Program-made: the position numbers and the translations under genes
In this document: positions 54,346 through 63,378 of the stretch, piece by piece
Numbering within the stretch: position 1 is the first letter of the stretch
Layout of the letters: each line of letters begins with the position of its first letter
Notes under the pieces: generated by a model
Databases searched by the model: none
The model's input: the letters and a program-made list of their open reading frames with translations, nothing else
Told to the model about the DNA's origin: nothing
From: Mycoplasmatota bacterium
Lineage (GTDB): Bacteria; Bacillota_I; Bacilli_A; Haloplasmatales; Haloplasmataceae
NCBI GenBank assembly: GCA_018394295.1
Contig: CP074573.1
Coordinates: forward strand, 992,001 to 1,056,000
Direction: 5' to 3'
DNA length: 64,000 bases

Positions 54346-54365
54346 TGGTATAATTATGGTATAAT
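54346..54365 (+). promoter_or_regulatory. Tandem extended -10 elements of the toxin-antitoxin pair
   Basis: TGGTATAAT occurs twice, at 54346-54354 and 54357-54365, 11 bases apart, 31 bases before the antitoxin start. Confidence 0.6.
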
Positions 54366-54395
54366 AATCATATAATAAAATGAAAGGGGGATTTT

Positions 54396-54659
54396 ATGCC
54401 ACAAATAATACCAATTAGAGAATTAAAAAATACTGCTTCTATATCTAAATTGGTTAATGAAAGCAAAGAACCTATTTTTGTAACTAAAAATGGCTATGGA
54501 AGTATGGTTATGATGAGCATGGAAGTATATGAAAAGGAAATAGTCAAAGCTAACGCTGCTAATTTAATTAATAATTCGCTAGAAGAAGTTAAAAATGGCG
54601 CTGAAGTTATCGATGGTGCTATGTTTTTAAATGAAATGGCCACTAAATATGGTAAGTAG
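54396..54659 (+). CDS. Phd/YefM-type antitoxin
   Basis: An 87-residue antitoxin. The N-terminal DNA-binding/dimer part shows IIPIRELKNTASISKLVNES, then EPIFVTKNGYGSMVMMSMEV, the Phd/YefM pattern; the C-terminal helix would bind the toxin. GAAAGGGGGATTTT precedes ATG. The toxin frame begins inside its last codons at 54649. Such proteins repress their own promoter, here the tandem -10 pair. Confidence 0.88.
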   Translation: MPQIIPIRELKNTASISKLVNESKEPIFVTKNGYGSMVMMSMEVYEKEIVKANAANLINNSLEEVKNGAEVIDGAMFLNEMATKYGK

Positions 54660-54959
54660 TTTTGTTTTATATCCTGCTGCACCAAGAGATTTTGAATCAA
54701 TATTTGAATATATTAGTATAACACTAGTAATAAAACAGCAGCATTACAATTCATCGAAATTTTTAAAGGTAAAATCAAGAATATTATGCTTTTTCCAGAA
54801 GCTAATCCAAAAATATCAAATGAAAAAATTGTTAATCCAGAAGTTAGAAAATGTTTAATGAGTAATTATATAATTTTCTATCTAATTAATTTTGAGTTAG
54901 ATAGAATTGAAGTAGTAAGGGTTCTATATAATAAACAGAATTACGAAAAGATATTTTAA
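54649..54959 (+). pseudogene. RelE/ParE-type toxin, frameshifted
   Basis: It starts MVSSFVLYPAAPRDFESIFE, the usual ParE/RelE opening, overlapping the antitoxin. Near 54720 one base is missing: the other frame continues NTSNKTAALQFIEIFKGKIK, PEVRKCLMSNYIIFYLINFE, then VVRVLYNKQNYEKIF to TAA 54957. Both halves together make a normal ~100-residue toxin with the final R-V-L-Y-x-K/R-x-(N/D)-Y motif. So the toxin is inactive unless ribosomes shift frame. Confidence 0.75.
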
Positions 54960-55042
54960 AGATATACTGAAAATAATGGAATTGAACAATTGATACTATC
55001 TAGAAAATTGCTTAATAAATGATTTAATTGTACAGGGAGGAC

Positions 55043-55097
55043 AATACCTATAGAGTATACACAGAATTTAAAAAGTGTGTACTTTATAGGTATTTTT
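55043..55097 (+). terminator. Terminator with long stem
   Basis: AATACCTATA (55043-55052) pairs with TATAGGTATT (55085-55094), with inner GTATACACA/TGTGTAC pairing and a TTTC tail. Confidence 0.7.
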
Positions 55098-55137
55098 CGT
55101 TATAATGAGAGAAGTTTAGGTTTTAGGAGAAAGTAAA

Positions 55138-55974
55138 ATGAAGTATAAAAAGCGAATGAAAAAAATATCTATTTTTATTATTGCTATTATGGGGTTAATT
55201 GTTTTTTGTATCTGGCAAAATAATGATATAGTCATTACTGATTATGAATATAAGAATACTAAGATTCCACCTGAATTTAATAATTATAAGATATTACATA
55301 TATCAGATTTACATAATAAGGAATTTGGTAAAGATCAATCAAGATTAATAAAATATACAAAAGAAATTTCTCCAGATATTATCGTTATTACAGGAGATTT
55401 AATTGACTGTAGTCATTCAAATATTGAGGTTTCCTTAGATTATATTAGAGAGGCGGTAAAAATTTCACCTATTTATTTTGTCTCTGGTAATCATGAAAAA
55501 TCGTCAGGAGTTTATGAATCCTTATCTGAAAAATTAGAGTCTTACGGTGTAATTATTTTAGATAATAAGAATCTAACACTTCAACAGAATGATAGTAGTA
55601 TAAATCTTATCGGATTATCAGATATTACGTTTATGGATTCTAATGAAACATTGGTTTCTGAAAGTTTACATGAGTTAGTTGATAATCATTCTTTTAATCT
55701 ATTACTCTCACATAGACCGGAGTTTATGGATGTGTATACTGATAATCAAGTTGATTTAGCATTAGTTGGTCATGCCCATGGTGGACAGGTTAGGTTACCT
55801 TTTGTGGGTGGACTAATTGCGCCAAATCAAGGGTTGTTTCCAGCCTATACAAGCGGGATTCATTATAATGAAAATACATCAATGATTATAAGTAGAGGGC
55901 TTGGAAATAGTATTTTACCCTTAAGAATATTCAATAGACCAGAATTAGTTGTAATTACATTAAAAAATAGTTAA
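55138..55974 (+). CDS. Membrane-anchored metallophosphoesterase (YkuE-like)
   Basis: A 278-residue protein with an N-terminal membrane helix (residues 8-26) and a calcineurin-like fold: ISDLHNKEFG, VITGDLIDCS, VSGNHEKSSG, LLLSHRPEFMD and LALVGHAHGGQVRLP, all the metal ligands. The C-terminus has SRGLGNSILPLRIFNRPEL, characteristic of the YkuE/YaeI group, envelope phosphoesterases linked to lipid or cell-wall precursor turnover. GGAGAAAGTAAA precedes ATG. It stands alone. Confidence 0.88.
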   Translation: MKYKKRMKKISIFIIAIMGLIVFCIWQNNDIVITDYEYKNTKIPPEFNNYKILHISDLHNKEFGKDQSRLIKYTKEISPDIIVITGDLIDCSHSNIEVSLDYIREAVKISPIYFVSGNHEKSSGVYESLSEKLESYGVIILDNKNLTLQQNDSSINLIGLSDITFMDSNETLVSESLHELVDNHSFNLLLSHRPEFMDVYTDNQVDLALVGHAHGGQVRLPFVGGLIAPNQGLFPAYTSGIHYNENTSMIISRGLGNSILPLRIFNRPELVVITLKNS

Positions 55975-56029
55975 TGATATTTTTTTAGATTATTTAGAAT
56001 GCAAATTAATTATCATAATTAAAAGCTTA

Positions 56030-56038
56030 TGTTATAAT
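56030..56038 (+). promoter_or_regulatory. Extended -10 of the exonuclease III gene
   Basis: TGTTATAAT 31 bases before the ATG. Confidence 0.5.
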
Positions 56039-56069
56039 TAGGTATCTTGACATAGAAAAGAGGGAATAT

Positions 56070-56816
56070 ATGCGATTTGTATCATGGAATGTTAATGGAT
56101 TAAGAGCTTGTATGAAAAAAGGTTTTAAAGATTTTTTTGATCAAATGGATGCTGATATATTTGCGATTCAAGAAACTAAAATGCAAGAAGATCAAAAAGA
56201 ATTTGATTTTAAAGGCTATTATGAATACTGGAATAGTGCTGATAAAAAAGGTTATTCTGGTACGTTAATTTATACAAAAGAAAAACCTATTAATGTAATG
56301 TACGGAATTGATAGTAAATATAATGATGAAGGTAGAATCATAACCCTTGAGTTTGCAGATTTTTACTTTGTTACTGTTTATGTTCCTAATTCACAAAGAG
56401 AATTAATGAGACTAGATTATAGAATGGAATTTGAAGATGACTTTAGGGAATATTTAAAGAAATTAGATTCAGTTAAACCAGTTATTATGTGTGGTGACTT
56501 AAATGTAGCCCATCAAGAAATTGATTTAAAAAATCCGAAAACAAATAAAAAGAATGCTGGGTTTACAATTGAAGAACGAACTAAATTTAGTAATTTACTA
56601 GAATCTGGCTTTACTGATACTTTTAGATTTCTATATCCTGAGGAAATAAAATATACTTGGTGGAGTTATATGTTTAAAGCCCGTGAAAAAAATGCAGGAT
56701 GGCGGATTGATTACTTTATTATCTCAAACAGATTAGAAAAACGATTAAATAATAGTTTGATTTTTACCGATGTAATTGGTAGTGATCATTGTCCTATTGC
56801 ACTTGATTTTGAGTAA
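56070..56816 (+). CDS. exoA: Exodeoxyribonuclease III / AP endonuclease
   Basis: A 248-residue ExoIII-family enzyme that cuts at abasic sites in base-excision repair. All motifs are visible: MRFVSWNVNGLRACMKKGF, FAIQETKMQ (metal Glu), YVPNSQ, CGDLNVAHQEIDLKNPK, YTWWSYMFKAREKNAGWRID and the final GSDHCPIALDF. AAAGAGGGAA precedes ATG; a terminator follows. Confidence 0.94.
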   Translation: MRFVSWNVNGLRACMKKGFKDFFDQMDADIFAIQETKMQEDQKEFDFKGYYEYWNSADKKGYSGTLIYTKEKPINVMYGIDSKYNDEGRIITLEFADFYFVTVYVPNSQRELMRLDYRMEFEDDFREYLKKLDSVKPVIMCGDLNVAHQEIDLKNPKTNKKNAGFTIEERTKFSNLLESGFTDTFRFLYPEEIKYTWWSYMFKAREKNAGWRIDYFIISNRLEKRLNNSLIFTDVIGSDHCPIALDFE

Positions 56817-56861
56817 AATGTTGGAAAAATGGTAAAAAAAATAAATTGTTATAAAAATTCT

Positions 56862-56894
56862 TAAAAAGTTAGATATTAAATCTAGCTTTTTTTG
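56862..56894 (+). terminator. Terminator after exoA
   Basis: AAAAAGTTAGAT / ATCTAGCTTTTT stem with T-tract. Confidence 0.85.
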
Positions 56895-56924
56895 TGTTAT
56901 TGTTGAACAATTGTAGAAATATTC

Positions 56925-56954
56925 TTGTTAATGTAAGCGCTTATATGATACAAT
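56925..56954 (+). promoter_or_regulatory. Promoter with cre-like site for the proline-catabolic operon
   Basis: -35 TTGTTA (56925-56930), 18-base spacer, -10 TACAAT (56949-56954). TGTAAGCGCTTATA (56932-56945) in the spacer matches the CcpA cre consensus TGWAARCGYTWWCW at 13 of 14 positions. A CcpA complex there would block the promoter, giving catabolite repression. The regulation is inferred. Confidence 0.6.
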
Positions 56955-56976
56955 AGTTTTTAAAGAGGTGAGGAGA

Positions 56977-57291
56977 TTGAGAATAGAAGAGCATCCAATT
57001 CTAAATTTTGAAAAAGAAAGAAAAGTTATTCACTTCACGTTCAATAACCTACCTGTTGAAGGTTATGAAGGAGATACGATTGCATCCGCACTACACGCTT
57101 TAGGAATCAAAAAATTTAGTGAAAGTATGAATTTGAAAAGACCTAGAGGATTTTATTGCGCTATTGGAAATTGTTCATCATGCAATATGATTGTGGATGG
57201 GGTGCCAAATGTTCGAACGTGCGTTACATTATTAAAAGAAGGTATGGACGTAAAAGTACAGTCCAATAAAGGTGAACTTTATGTTAAATAA
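56977..57291 (+). CDS. [2Fe-2S] subunit of a proline dehydrogenase-like complex
   Basis: A 104-residue protein starting at TTG 56977 with GAGGTGAGGA upstream. It is a small plant-type [2Fe-2S] domain of the HcnA/Fer2_4 group: VEGYEGDTIASALHALGI, GFYCAIGNCSSCNMIVDGVP and VRTC supply the C-x4-C-x2-C...C ligands. In dye-linked L-proline dehydrogenases and related D-amino-acid/hydroxyproline dehydrogenases it passes electrons between subunits. It overlaps the next gene by 11 bases. Confidence 0.82.
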   Translation: MRIEEHPILNFEKERKVIHFTFNNLPVEGYEGDTIASALHALGIKKFSESMNLKRPRGFYCAIGNCSSCNMIVDGVPNVRTCVTLLKEGMDVKVQSNKGELYVK

Positions 57292-58360
57292 AGATTTAGT
57301 GATTATTGGAGGGGGACCTGCTGGCTTATGCGCTGCGAAAATGGCGGCTGAAGCAGGACAAAGTTGTTTATTAATTGACCGTAATCGATTATTAGGTGGT
57401 CAATTAATAAAGCAGACACACATGTTTTTCGGTTCTGAAAAACAATTTGCGAAAACTAGAGGGATTGATATTGCGTCAAAACTTGTGGATGATGTGAAAA
57501 AACATAGTGACCTTATAGAAATATGGGAGGATGCTACCGTTGTTGGTCTTTACAATGATAAGGTCGTTACAGTATTAAAAAATGAACAATATGTTAAAAT
57601 CCAGACAAAGGCAATTATCGCTGCAACAGGTGCAAGCGAAAAAGTGTTGGCCTTTGAAAATAGTGATTTACCAGGAATTTATGGCGCTGGTGCTGTTCAA
57701 ACTTTGATGAATGTCTATGGTGTTAAACCAGGAAATCAAATTGTCATGGTTGGTAGTGGAAATATTGGATTAATTGTTAGTTATCAATTAATGCAAGCTG
57801 GTGTGAAAGTTAAATCTATTATTGAAGCTAGTCCAAAAATTGGTGGTTATAAAGTGCATGCTTCTAAACTTCGGCGCCTCGGGGTAGACATCGAGACTTC
57901 TTGTACGATAAAAAAAGCCATAGGTACCGAAGCAGTAGAAAAAATAGTTACCATTAAACTTGATGAGAATTGGAATATGATTGAGGGGACAGAAAAGGAA
58001 TATGAGGTAGATGCAGTGTGCATCGCTGTAGGATTAACACCTTTAACTAATCTTCTTTCAATGATGGGTTGTAATATGAAATATGTGAGTGAGTTAGGGG
58101 GATTAGTTCCTATAACTAATCATTCTCATGAAACAAGTATTGAGAATGTTTTTGTTTGTGGGGATGCTTCTGGGATAGAAGAAGCAAGTAGTGCTATTGT
58201 TGAGGGATACATGACAGGGCTAATTGCTTGTAAAAAGTTAGGAAAAACACACACACGTTATGGGGAACTTATGGAAGAGTATAATCAACAAATAAATAAT
58301 CTTCGCAATGGTCCATTTGGAGAAAAGATTCTTCTTGGACTAAAAAAGTTAGGAGGGTGA
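57281..58360 (+). CDS. FAD/NAD(P)-binding subunit (HcnB/PDH alpha-like)
   Basis: A 359-residue pyridine-nucleotide-disulfide-type flavoprotein. FAD Rossmann motif LVIIGGGPAGLCAAKMAAEAG at the start, GASEKVLAFENSDLPGIYGA in the middle, a second nucleotide-binding motif MVGSGNIGLIVSYQLMQAG, and the FAD-closing NVFVCGDASGIEEASSAIVEG. Length and order match the alpha-type subunit of multisubunit amino-acid dehydrogenases. It starts inside the [2Fe-2S] gene, so they are translationally coupled. It ends in TGA just before the next start (AGGAGGGTGAGTGATG). Confidence 0.85.
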   Translation: MLNKDLVIIGGGPAGLCAAKMAAEAGQSCLLIDRNRLLGGQLIKQTHMFFGSEKQFAKTRGIDIASKLVDDVKKHSDLIEIWEDATVVGLYNDKVVTVLKNEQYVKIQTKAIIAATGASEKVLAFENSDLPGIYGAGAVQTLMNVYGVKPGNQIVMVGSGNIGLIVSYQLMQAGVKVKSIIEASPKIGGYKVHASKLRRLGVDIETSCTIKKAIGTEAVEKIVTIKLDENWNMIEGTEKEYEVDAVCIAVGLTPLTNLLSMMGCNMKYVSELGGLVPITNHSHETSIENVFVCGDASGIEEASSAIVEGYMTGLIACKKLGKTHTRYGELMEEYNQQINNLRNGPFGEKILLGLKKLGG

Positions 58361-58363
58361 GTG

Positions 58364-58843
58364 ATGTTAGTAAAAGATGGTGTCGCTACCAAAGAACAAG
58401 TTTACACTCGTTATCCAGCTCATGAACTCTTAATTAAACCAAAAGCAATCATTGAATGTTATGAAAGTATTCCATGTAATCCTTGTAGTACAAGTTGTCC
58501 ATTTGGCGCTATAACAATCGGAGATGATATCAATAATTTGCCTAAGGTTGACTTTGATAAATGTACCGGATGTGGTGTCTGTGTTTATAGTTGCCCAGGT
58601 TTAGCGATTATGGTATGTGAGATTTTTGAAAACAAAGCCAGATTTAAAATACCTTATGAGTTTTTACCATATCCAAAAGAAAATGAAGTATGGCATGCTG
58701 TAAATCGTAAGGGTGAAGTGATTGGTGATGCTTTGATTGAAAAAGTTACCCTTACAAAACGTCAAGACCGTACGGTTTTGGTACAAGTTTTAGTTGATGA
58801 AATTTTATTATATGATTTTGTAACCATTAGGAGAAAATTATGA
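58364..58843 (+). CDS. 4Fe-4S ferredoxin-like subunit
   Basis: A 159-residue iron-sulphur protein. Two Cys clusters are visible: CNPCSTSCPFGAI and CTGCGVCVYSCPGLAIMVC, which can bind one or two [4Fe-4S] centres. A C-terminal strand-rich domain follows. Such a subunit lies between the alpha FAD subunit and the BFD-like protein in proline dehydrogenase operons. Its TGA stop overlaps the next ATG as ATGA, firm evidence that TGA is read as stop in this organism. Confidence 0.8.
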   Translation: MLVKDGVATKEQVYTRYPAHELLIKPKAIIECYESIPCNPCSTSCPFGAITIGDDINNLPKVDFDKCTGCGVCVYSCPGLAIMVCEIFENKARFKIPYEFLPYPKENEVWHAVNRKGEVIGDALIEKVTLTKRQDRTVLVQVLVDEILLYDFVTIRRKL

Positions 58844-59121
58844 ACAAAAAAGATATGATTATATGCCGGTGTGAGGATGTTACCTTACAAGATATACATG
58901 ATTTAATGGATCAAGGCTACACCAGTGTTGAAGAATTAAAACGTATCTTAAGAATAGGGATGGGTCCATGTCAAGGAAATACTTGTGGTCAATTAGTACA
59001 AAGAGAGGTAAGCAAGTATTTAAATGTTAAATTAGAAGAGGTAAAAACATATAAAGTTAGACCACTAACAACGGGAGTTAAATTAAATTCAATTAAAGAG
59101 GGTGCCAATCATGAAAGCTAA
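58840..59121 (+). CDS. BFD-like [2Fe-2S] protein
   Basis: A 93-residue protein with the bacterioferritin-associated-ferredoxin-like Cys set: IICRCEDVTLQDIHDLMDQG (C-x-C) and GMGPCQGNTCGQLVQREV (C-x4-C). In related operons this is a separate subunit or a domain fused to the alpha subunit. It overlaps both neighbours (ATGA at the front, 11 bases at the end). Confidence 0.82.
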   Translation: MNKKDMIICRCEDVTLQDIHDLMDQGYTSVEELKRILRIGMGPCQGNTCGQLVQREVSKYLNVKLEEVKTYKVRPLTTGVKLNSIKEGANHES

Positions 59122-60256
59122 TTATGTGATAGTTGGTGCTGGAATTAGTGGGTGTAGTATCGCCTATAATTTAGCGGTTAAAGGTATAAAAGACATTGTT
59201 GTTTTGGATAAATCCTATCTTACTAGTGGTTCAACTGGTAGATGTGGCGCAGGAATTAGACAACAATGGGGAACAAAAATGAATTGTTTATTAGCAAAAG
59301 GGAGTATCGAGTTCTTTGAAGAAGCAAAAGAAACTTTAGGGTATGATGGTGACATTGAATTTAAACAAGAAGGGTATTTAATCATAAGCGCAAATGAAGA
59401 AGAAGATGAGCAATTTGAAAAGAATGTATTCCTTCAACAGAGTTTAGGGATTCCATCAAGAAAGATAACAAAAGATGAAGCAAAAAAAATCGTTCCACAT
59501 CTTAATACTGATGTTATTGTGGGAGCTACTTTTTGTCCAACAGATGGCCATTTAAACCCATTTAAAATGACAGATGCTTATTTTCAAGCAGCACAAAGAC
59601 TCGGTGTAAAATTTTATTTCAATGAAGAAGTAAAAGATATTGTTGTAAAGAATAGAAAAATTAAAAAAGTCATTTCAACAAATTTGGAGATTAAGACAAG
59701 AAATGTGATTAATGCAGCAGGCGGTTATGCAAAAGAAATTGGAGATATGGCTGGGGTAGATATTCCAGTTTATGCAGAAAATCATGAGATTTTAGTGACT
59801 GAACCAGTAGAGAAGATTCAAGGACCGATGGTTATGTCTTTTGCGAAAAACCTATATTGTCAACAAGTCCCACATGGTAGTTTTATAATGGGGCGTAGTA
59901 ATCCCGATGTACTTCATAATCATTCTAATGAATCGACTTGGCAATTTTTAGATGAAATGTCTAAAACAGTCTGCGAAATATTGCCAGTGGTTGGTAATCT
60001 GCGGGTTGTAAGACAATGGGGTGGATCTTATACCATGTCTCCAGATAGACAACCTATAATTGGTGGAACAGAAGATTTGAAAGGTTTTTATCTTGCTTGT
60101 GGCTTTAGTGGTCATGGATTTATGTTTGCTCCAATGACTGGAATTCTTTTATCACAAATAATTTTAAAACAAAAAACGATGATTGATATCAGTGATTTAC
60201 AACTTAATCGTTTTAAAAATAAACAAGTCTTTACTTATGAAAAATCAGTTGTATAG
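59111..60256 (+). CDS. FAD-dependent amino-acid oxidoreductase (proline dehydrogenase beta-like)
   Basis: A 381-residue D-amino-acid-oxidase-fold flavoprotein. I start it at ATG 59111; a GTG at 59102 is in frame. FAD motif [39 protein letters not shown] typical of the sarcosine/proline oxidase group, [10 protein letters not shown], and the C-terminal [20 protein letters not shown]. In PDH1-type complexes the beta subunit oxidises L-proline to P5C. The following P5C dehydrogenase supports proline (or hydroxyproline/D-proline) as substrate. Confidence 0.85.
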   Translation: MKANYVIVGAGISGCSIAYNLAVKGIKDIVVLDKSYLTSGSTGRCGAGIRQQWGTKMNCLLAKGSIEFFEEAKETLGYDGDIEFKQEGYLIISANEEEDEQFEKNVFLQQSLGIPSRKITKDEAKKIVPHLNTDVIVGATFCPTDGHLNPFKMTDAYFQAAQRLGVKFYFNEEVKDIVVKNRKIKKVISTNLEIKTRNVINAAGGYAKEIGDMAGVDIPVYAENHEILVTEPVEKIQGPMVMSFAKNLYCQQVPHGSFIMGRSNPDVLHNHSNESTWQFLDEMSKTVCEILPVVGNLRVVRQWGGSYTMSPDRQPIIGGTEDLKGFYLACGFSGHGFMFAPMTGILLSQIILKQKTMIDISDLQLNRFKNKQVFTYEKSVV

Positions 60257-60270
60257 AAAGGAAGAATAAA

Positions 60271-61827
60271 ATGGCAATTTATCCATATAAAACAGAACCT
60301 TTAGTAAATTTCAATCAAAAGGAAAATCAAGAAAAATATCAAGCTGGCTTAAAGAAAGTAGAAGAATATTTAGGGAAAACATATCCACTTATAATTGGTG
60401 GAAATCGTGTTGAAACCAATAAATTAGTTAATTCTTACAATCCTGCTAGTAATAAGGAATTAATTGGTTCTATCCATCAAGCAAGGATTAAAGAAGCTGA
60501 AGAAGCAATGCAAATCGCTTTAGAGACCTTTAAAACATGGAGTAAAGTAAATCCAAAAGTAAGAGCTGATGTTTTATTCAAGGCAGCAGCTATCTTGAGA
60601 CGTCGTAAATTTGAATTTAGTGCGTTAATGACAAAAGAAGCAGGAAAACCATGGATTGAAGCAGATGCTGATACAGCTGAAGCAATTGATTTCTTAGAAT
60701 TCTATGGAAGACAAATGCTTGAATTAGAGTCTATTGATAGTAAGATACTAAGTCGTCCTAAAATGGAACGCAATGAGTATCGTTATATTCCTTTAGGTGT
60801 AGGGGCAGTTATTACACCTTGGAATTTCCCGCTAGCTATTTTAGCAGGAATGACTACTGCAGCGGTTGTTAGTGGTAATACTGTTTTATTAAAACCAGCA
60901 TCAACAACCCAAGTAATCGCCTATAAATTTGTTGAATTACTTGAAGAAGCTGGCTTACCAGCAGGTGTTGTTAACTTTATTCCTGGTAGGGGTTCAGAAA
61001 TTGGTGAATATATTGTTAACCATCCAAAAACCCGCTTTATTTCATTTACTGGTTCTAAAGAAGTTGGAATCTCAATTTATGAAAAAGCAGCGAAAGTTCA
61101 AAAAGGTCAAATTTGGTTAAAACGCGTTATTGCTGAAATGGGCGGAAAAGATGCGATTGTTGTAGATAGTGGAATCGATGTTGATTTTGCTGCTGATGCG
61201 ATTGTTAAATCAGCCTTTGGTTTCAGTGGTCAAAAATGTAGTGCCTGCTCACGAGCAATTGTTCATCAAGACGTGTATGATGAAGTTGTAAGTAAAGTTG
61301 TAGAAAAAACAAATGCATTAACCGTTGGAAATCCATCTCAATTTAATAATTATATGGGACCTGTTATTGATGAACCAGCATTTAATAGAATTAGTGAATA
61401 TATCCAAATTGGTTCTAAAGAAGGTAAGATTGTTGCTGGTGGTAAGACTGATTCATCGATTGGCTGGTTTGTACAACCAACTGTCATTAGTGATGTTGCT
61501 CCAAAAGCACAAATCATGCAAGAAGAAATATTTGGACCAGTTGTTGCTATCTGCAAAGTAAAAGATTTTGATGAGGCTATTGAAGTTGCAAATAATACAG
61601 AATATGGATTAACTGGTGCAGTAATTTCAAATAATCGTTTCCATTTAGAAAAAGCACGAGAAGACTTCCACGTTGGTAATTTATATTTGAATCGTAAATG
61701 TACAGGTGCTATTGTTGGTTATCAACCATTCGGTGGATTCAATATGAGTGGAACCGATTCAAAAGCGGGTGGACCTGATTATTTAATTTTACATATGCAA
61801 GGTAAAACTGTAAGTGAAAGTCTGTAA
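60271..61827 (+). CDS. rocA: 1-pyrroline-5-carboxylate dehydrogenase
   Basis: A 518-residue aldehyde dehydrogenase that oxidises glutamate semialdehyde/P5C to glutamate with NAD. Family features: [20 protein letters not shown] at the front, [40 protein letters not shown], the catalytic Glu in [14 protein letters not shown], and the catalytic Cys in [20 protein letters not shown]. The KCSACSRAI form is diagnostic of RocA-type P5CDH. It is the last gene of the operon, 14 bases after the beta-like subunit, and completes proline to glutamate. Confidence 0.93.
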   Translation: MAIYPYKTEPLVNFNQKENQEKYQAGLKKVEEYLGKTYPLIIGGNRVETNKLVNSYNPASNKELIGSIHQARIKEAEEAMQIALETFKTWSKVNPKVRADVLFKAAAILRRRKFEFSALMTKEAGKPWIEADADTAEAIDFLEFYGRQMLELESIDSKILSRPKMERNEYRYIPLGVGAVITPWNFPLAILAGMTTAAVVSGNTVLLKPASTTQVIAYKFVELLEEAGLPAGVVNFIPGRGSEIGEYIVNHPKTRFISFTGSKEVGISIYEKAAKVQKGQIWLKRVIAEMGGKDAIVVDSGIDVDFAADAIVKSAFGFSGQKCSACSRAIVHQDVYDEVVSKVVEKTNALTVGNPSQFNNYMGPVIDEPAFNRISEYIQIGSKEGKIVAGGKTDSSIGWFVQPTVISDVAPKAQIMQEEIFGPVVAICKVKDFDEAIEVANNTEYGLTGAVISNNRFHLEKAREDFHVGNLYLNRKCTGAIVGYQPFGGFNMSGTDSKAGGPDYLILHMQGKTVSESL

Positions 61828-61834
61828 AATATGT

Positions 61835-61860
61835 TGGTCGTGTATTACACGACCTTTTTA
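61835..61860 (+). terminator. Terminator of the proline-catabolic operon
   Basis: GGTCGTGT-ATT-ACACGACC followed by TTTTTA. Confidence 0.9.
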
Positions 61861-61910
61861 ATAGACATAATTGTTTGTAGTGACCAGTTATGAAGCAAGG
61901 AAGGTTAAGG

Positions 61911-62222
61911 ATGGATCCTATACTAATTGGATTATTATTGATGTTTATACTATTTATTCCTTTTACAATTAAACAACATAAAGAATCAATAAAAAGAGAA
62001 ATATTAATTGCTGAAAATAAAGTAAAAGAATTTATTAGTGCTAATGGATATGAAATAACTGAGATTCAGACTAAACAAAAAGAGATTAAAGTTAAAGGGA
62101 TACATCTGGGAGCTTTAATTAAAGCGTTTGTTATCGATTCTGAAGGTTTAGAACATGAAATAATATTAAATTATAATCCTTTAAAAAATAAAACAAAAGT
62201 TATTAGTGATAAACTATTATAA
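61911..62222 (+). CDS. Small membrane protein of unknown function
   Basis: A 103-residue protein; ATG 61911 chosen because AAGGAAGG lies eight bases upstream (an in-frame ATG at 61890 has no site). Residues 2-20 (DPILIGLLLMFILFIPFTI) form one membrane helix. The rest is a basic cytosolic or external alpha/beta domain (NGYEITEIQTKQKEIKVKGI). I do not recognise the family. It sits alone between two terminators. Confidence 0.6.
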   Translation: MDPILIGLLLMFILFIPFTIKQHKESIKREILIAENKVKEFISANGYEITEIQTKQKEIKVKGIHLGALIKAFVIDSEGLEHEIILNYNPLKNKTKVISDKLL

Positions 62223-62276
62223 AATTTAATTTGATTAAATTGTACATATTTGAATTATGATTAAATCAATGATCAA

Positions 62277-62316
62277 AAAAAAGCCGGATACAGTAAATTC
62301 AGTATCCGGCTTTTAA
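62277..62316. terminator. Bidirectional terminator
   Basis: AAAAGCCGGATAC (62279-62291) and GTATCCGGCTTTT (62302-62314), a 13-bp perfect stem between convergent genes. Confidence 0.92.
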
Positions 62317-62328
62317 ATAATATATTTT

Positions 62329-63210
62329 TTAATAAATTCCTTTAGCGTTTTTCAGTAAATTCCTAACATGTGTAAGATATTGAGTCATGTTTTTATCATC
62401 ATTCGTTGGATAAGTAAATGTGAAGTAGTTAGAGACATCTTTTGATAAACTACGGAATAGATCACAGGCTTTAAATACTGAATCCCATATATTGTCATAA
62501 TTACTATCAGAATAAGTACCTTGATATAAATCCCAATATGATTTAGGAAGATATTTCTTAAAGTATTTCCCCATTTTTCCTGTTGATACCTTATAGTCAT
62601 GGTTTATGCCAACCCACCAAGAAACCATTTCATCTAACATTTCTCTCACAACACATTCATACATTTTCTTAACATAAGGTAATTCTTCACGCCATATTCC
62701 CTTAGCTACATTTTGCATACACCACCAAAAATTATTACAGTTTCGCATAAATTGTGGCTCTGTAGGTTTATTTACCCAATAATCAACATCTGTAGCTTTA
62801 GGAATCTTTGGTAAGCAGTTATCCTTATCTAAAAGTGGTATCGTTAAAGAATCATTTGTATATCCCTCTAACATGGATTCCTTGGTTTCAATATGAAGGT
62901 CAATTCTATTCCCATCTTTAAAAAGCATTAAATACCCATAGGAACGATCAAAATCCATCTCCATTCCACAAATTTGATCTAATTTATCAGGTTCCTGTAT
63001 CATAAGTAGTTCACCAAAAACATTAATCCATTTTTCATCTTTCAAAAAAGAGGATGTTTCTTTTACCACATATACAATATCATAATCCTGAAAAATATCT
63101 TTTGGTATATTCGGATTAGTTCTTGAACCATTCATATAGACTGCCCGAATACGTTCATCATCTTTTGCAATACCTAATATTAAATCAAACATTTCTTTTT
63201 CACTTCTCAC
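62329..63210 (-). CDS. ANT(6)-like aminoglycoside nucleotidyltransferase (AadK type)
   Basis: A 293-residue protein of the streptomycin 6-adenylyltransferase family. The nucleotidyltransferase core is clear: RAVYMNGSRTNPNIPKD and FQDYDIVYVV give the G-S...D-x-D metal site, followed by QICGMEMDFDRSYGYLMLFK, then a helical C-terminal domain (FWWCMQNVAKGIWREELPY, YVKKMYECVVREMLDEMVSW, YFKKYLPKSYWDLYQGTYSD). Chromosomal relatives such as AadK occur in Bacillus and give low-level resistance. No mobile context is visible here, so an intrinsic copy is likely. GAGGTGATAAA precedes the ATG. Confidence 0.9.
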   Translation of the reverse strand: MRSEKEMFDLILGIAKDDERIRAVYMNGSRTNPNIPKDIFQDYDIVYVVKETSSFLKDEKWINVFGELLMIQEPDKLDQICGMEMDFDRSYGYLMLFKDGNRIDLHIETKESMLEGYTNDSLTIPLLDKDNCLPKIPKATDVDYWVNKPTEPQFMRNCNNFWWCMQNVAKGIWREELPYVKKMYECVVREMLDEMVSWWVGINHDYKVSTGKMGKYFKKYLPKSYWDLYQGTYSDSNYDNIWDSVFKACDLFRSLSKDVSNYFTFTYPTNDDKNMTQYLTHVRNLLKNAKGIY

Positions 63211-63339
63211 TTTATCACCTCGTATTATTTGAATGCAGTTAAACTGACATTTTTATTCCACATAAGTATATCATGAATCATATAAGGTATAAAGGATGTA
63301 TAATAAAAAAAAATGTGTATAGATATATTATATTTAAGA

Positions 63340-63348
63340 TGTTATAAT
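63340..63348 (+). promoter_or_regulatory. Extended -10 of the YczE-like gene
   Basis: TGTTATAAT 30 bases before the ATG at 63379. Confidence 0.5.
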
Positions 63349-63378
63349 AACTAGAATGCTTTAGAGGAGTAGTATAGA

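Noticed and set aside
57281-58843. FAD subunit and 4Fe-4S subunit as one fused protein read through TGA
   Set aside because: The TGA at 58358-58360 is followed by a well-spaced AGGAGGG-ATG start, and separate subunits are the norm.
62329-63210. Mobile antibiotic-resistance cassette
   Set aside because: No transposase, repeats or other resistance genes flank the ANT(6)-like gene; it fits a chromosomal AadK-type gene.
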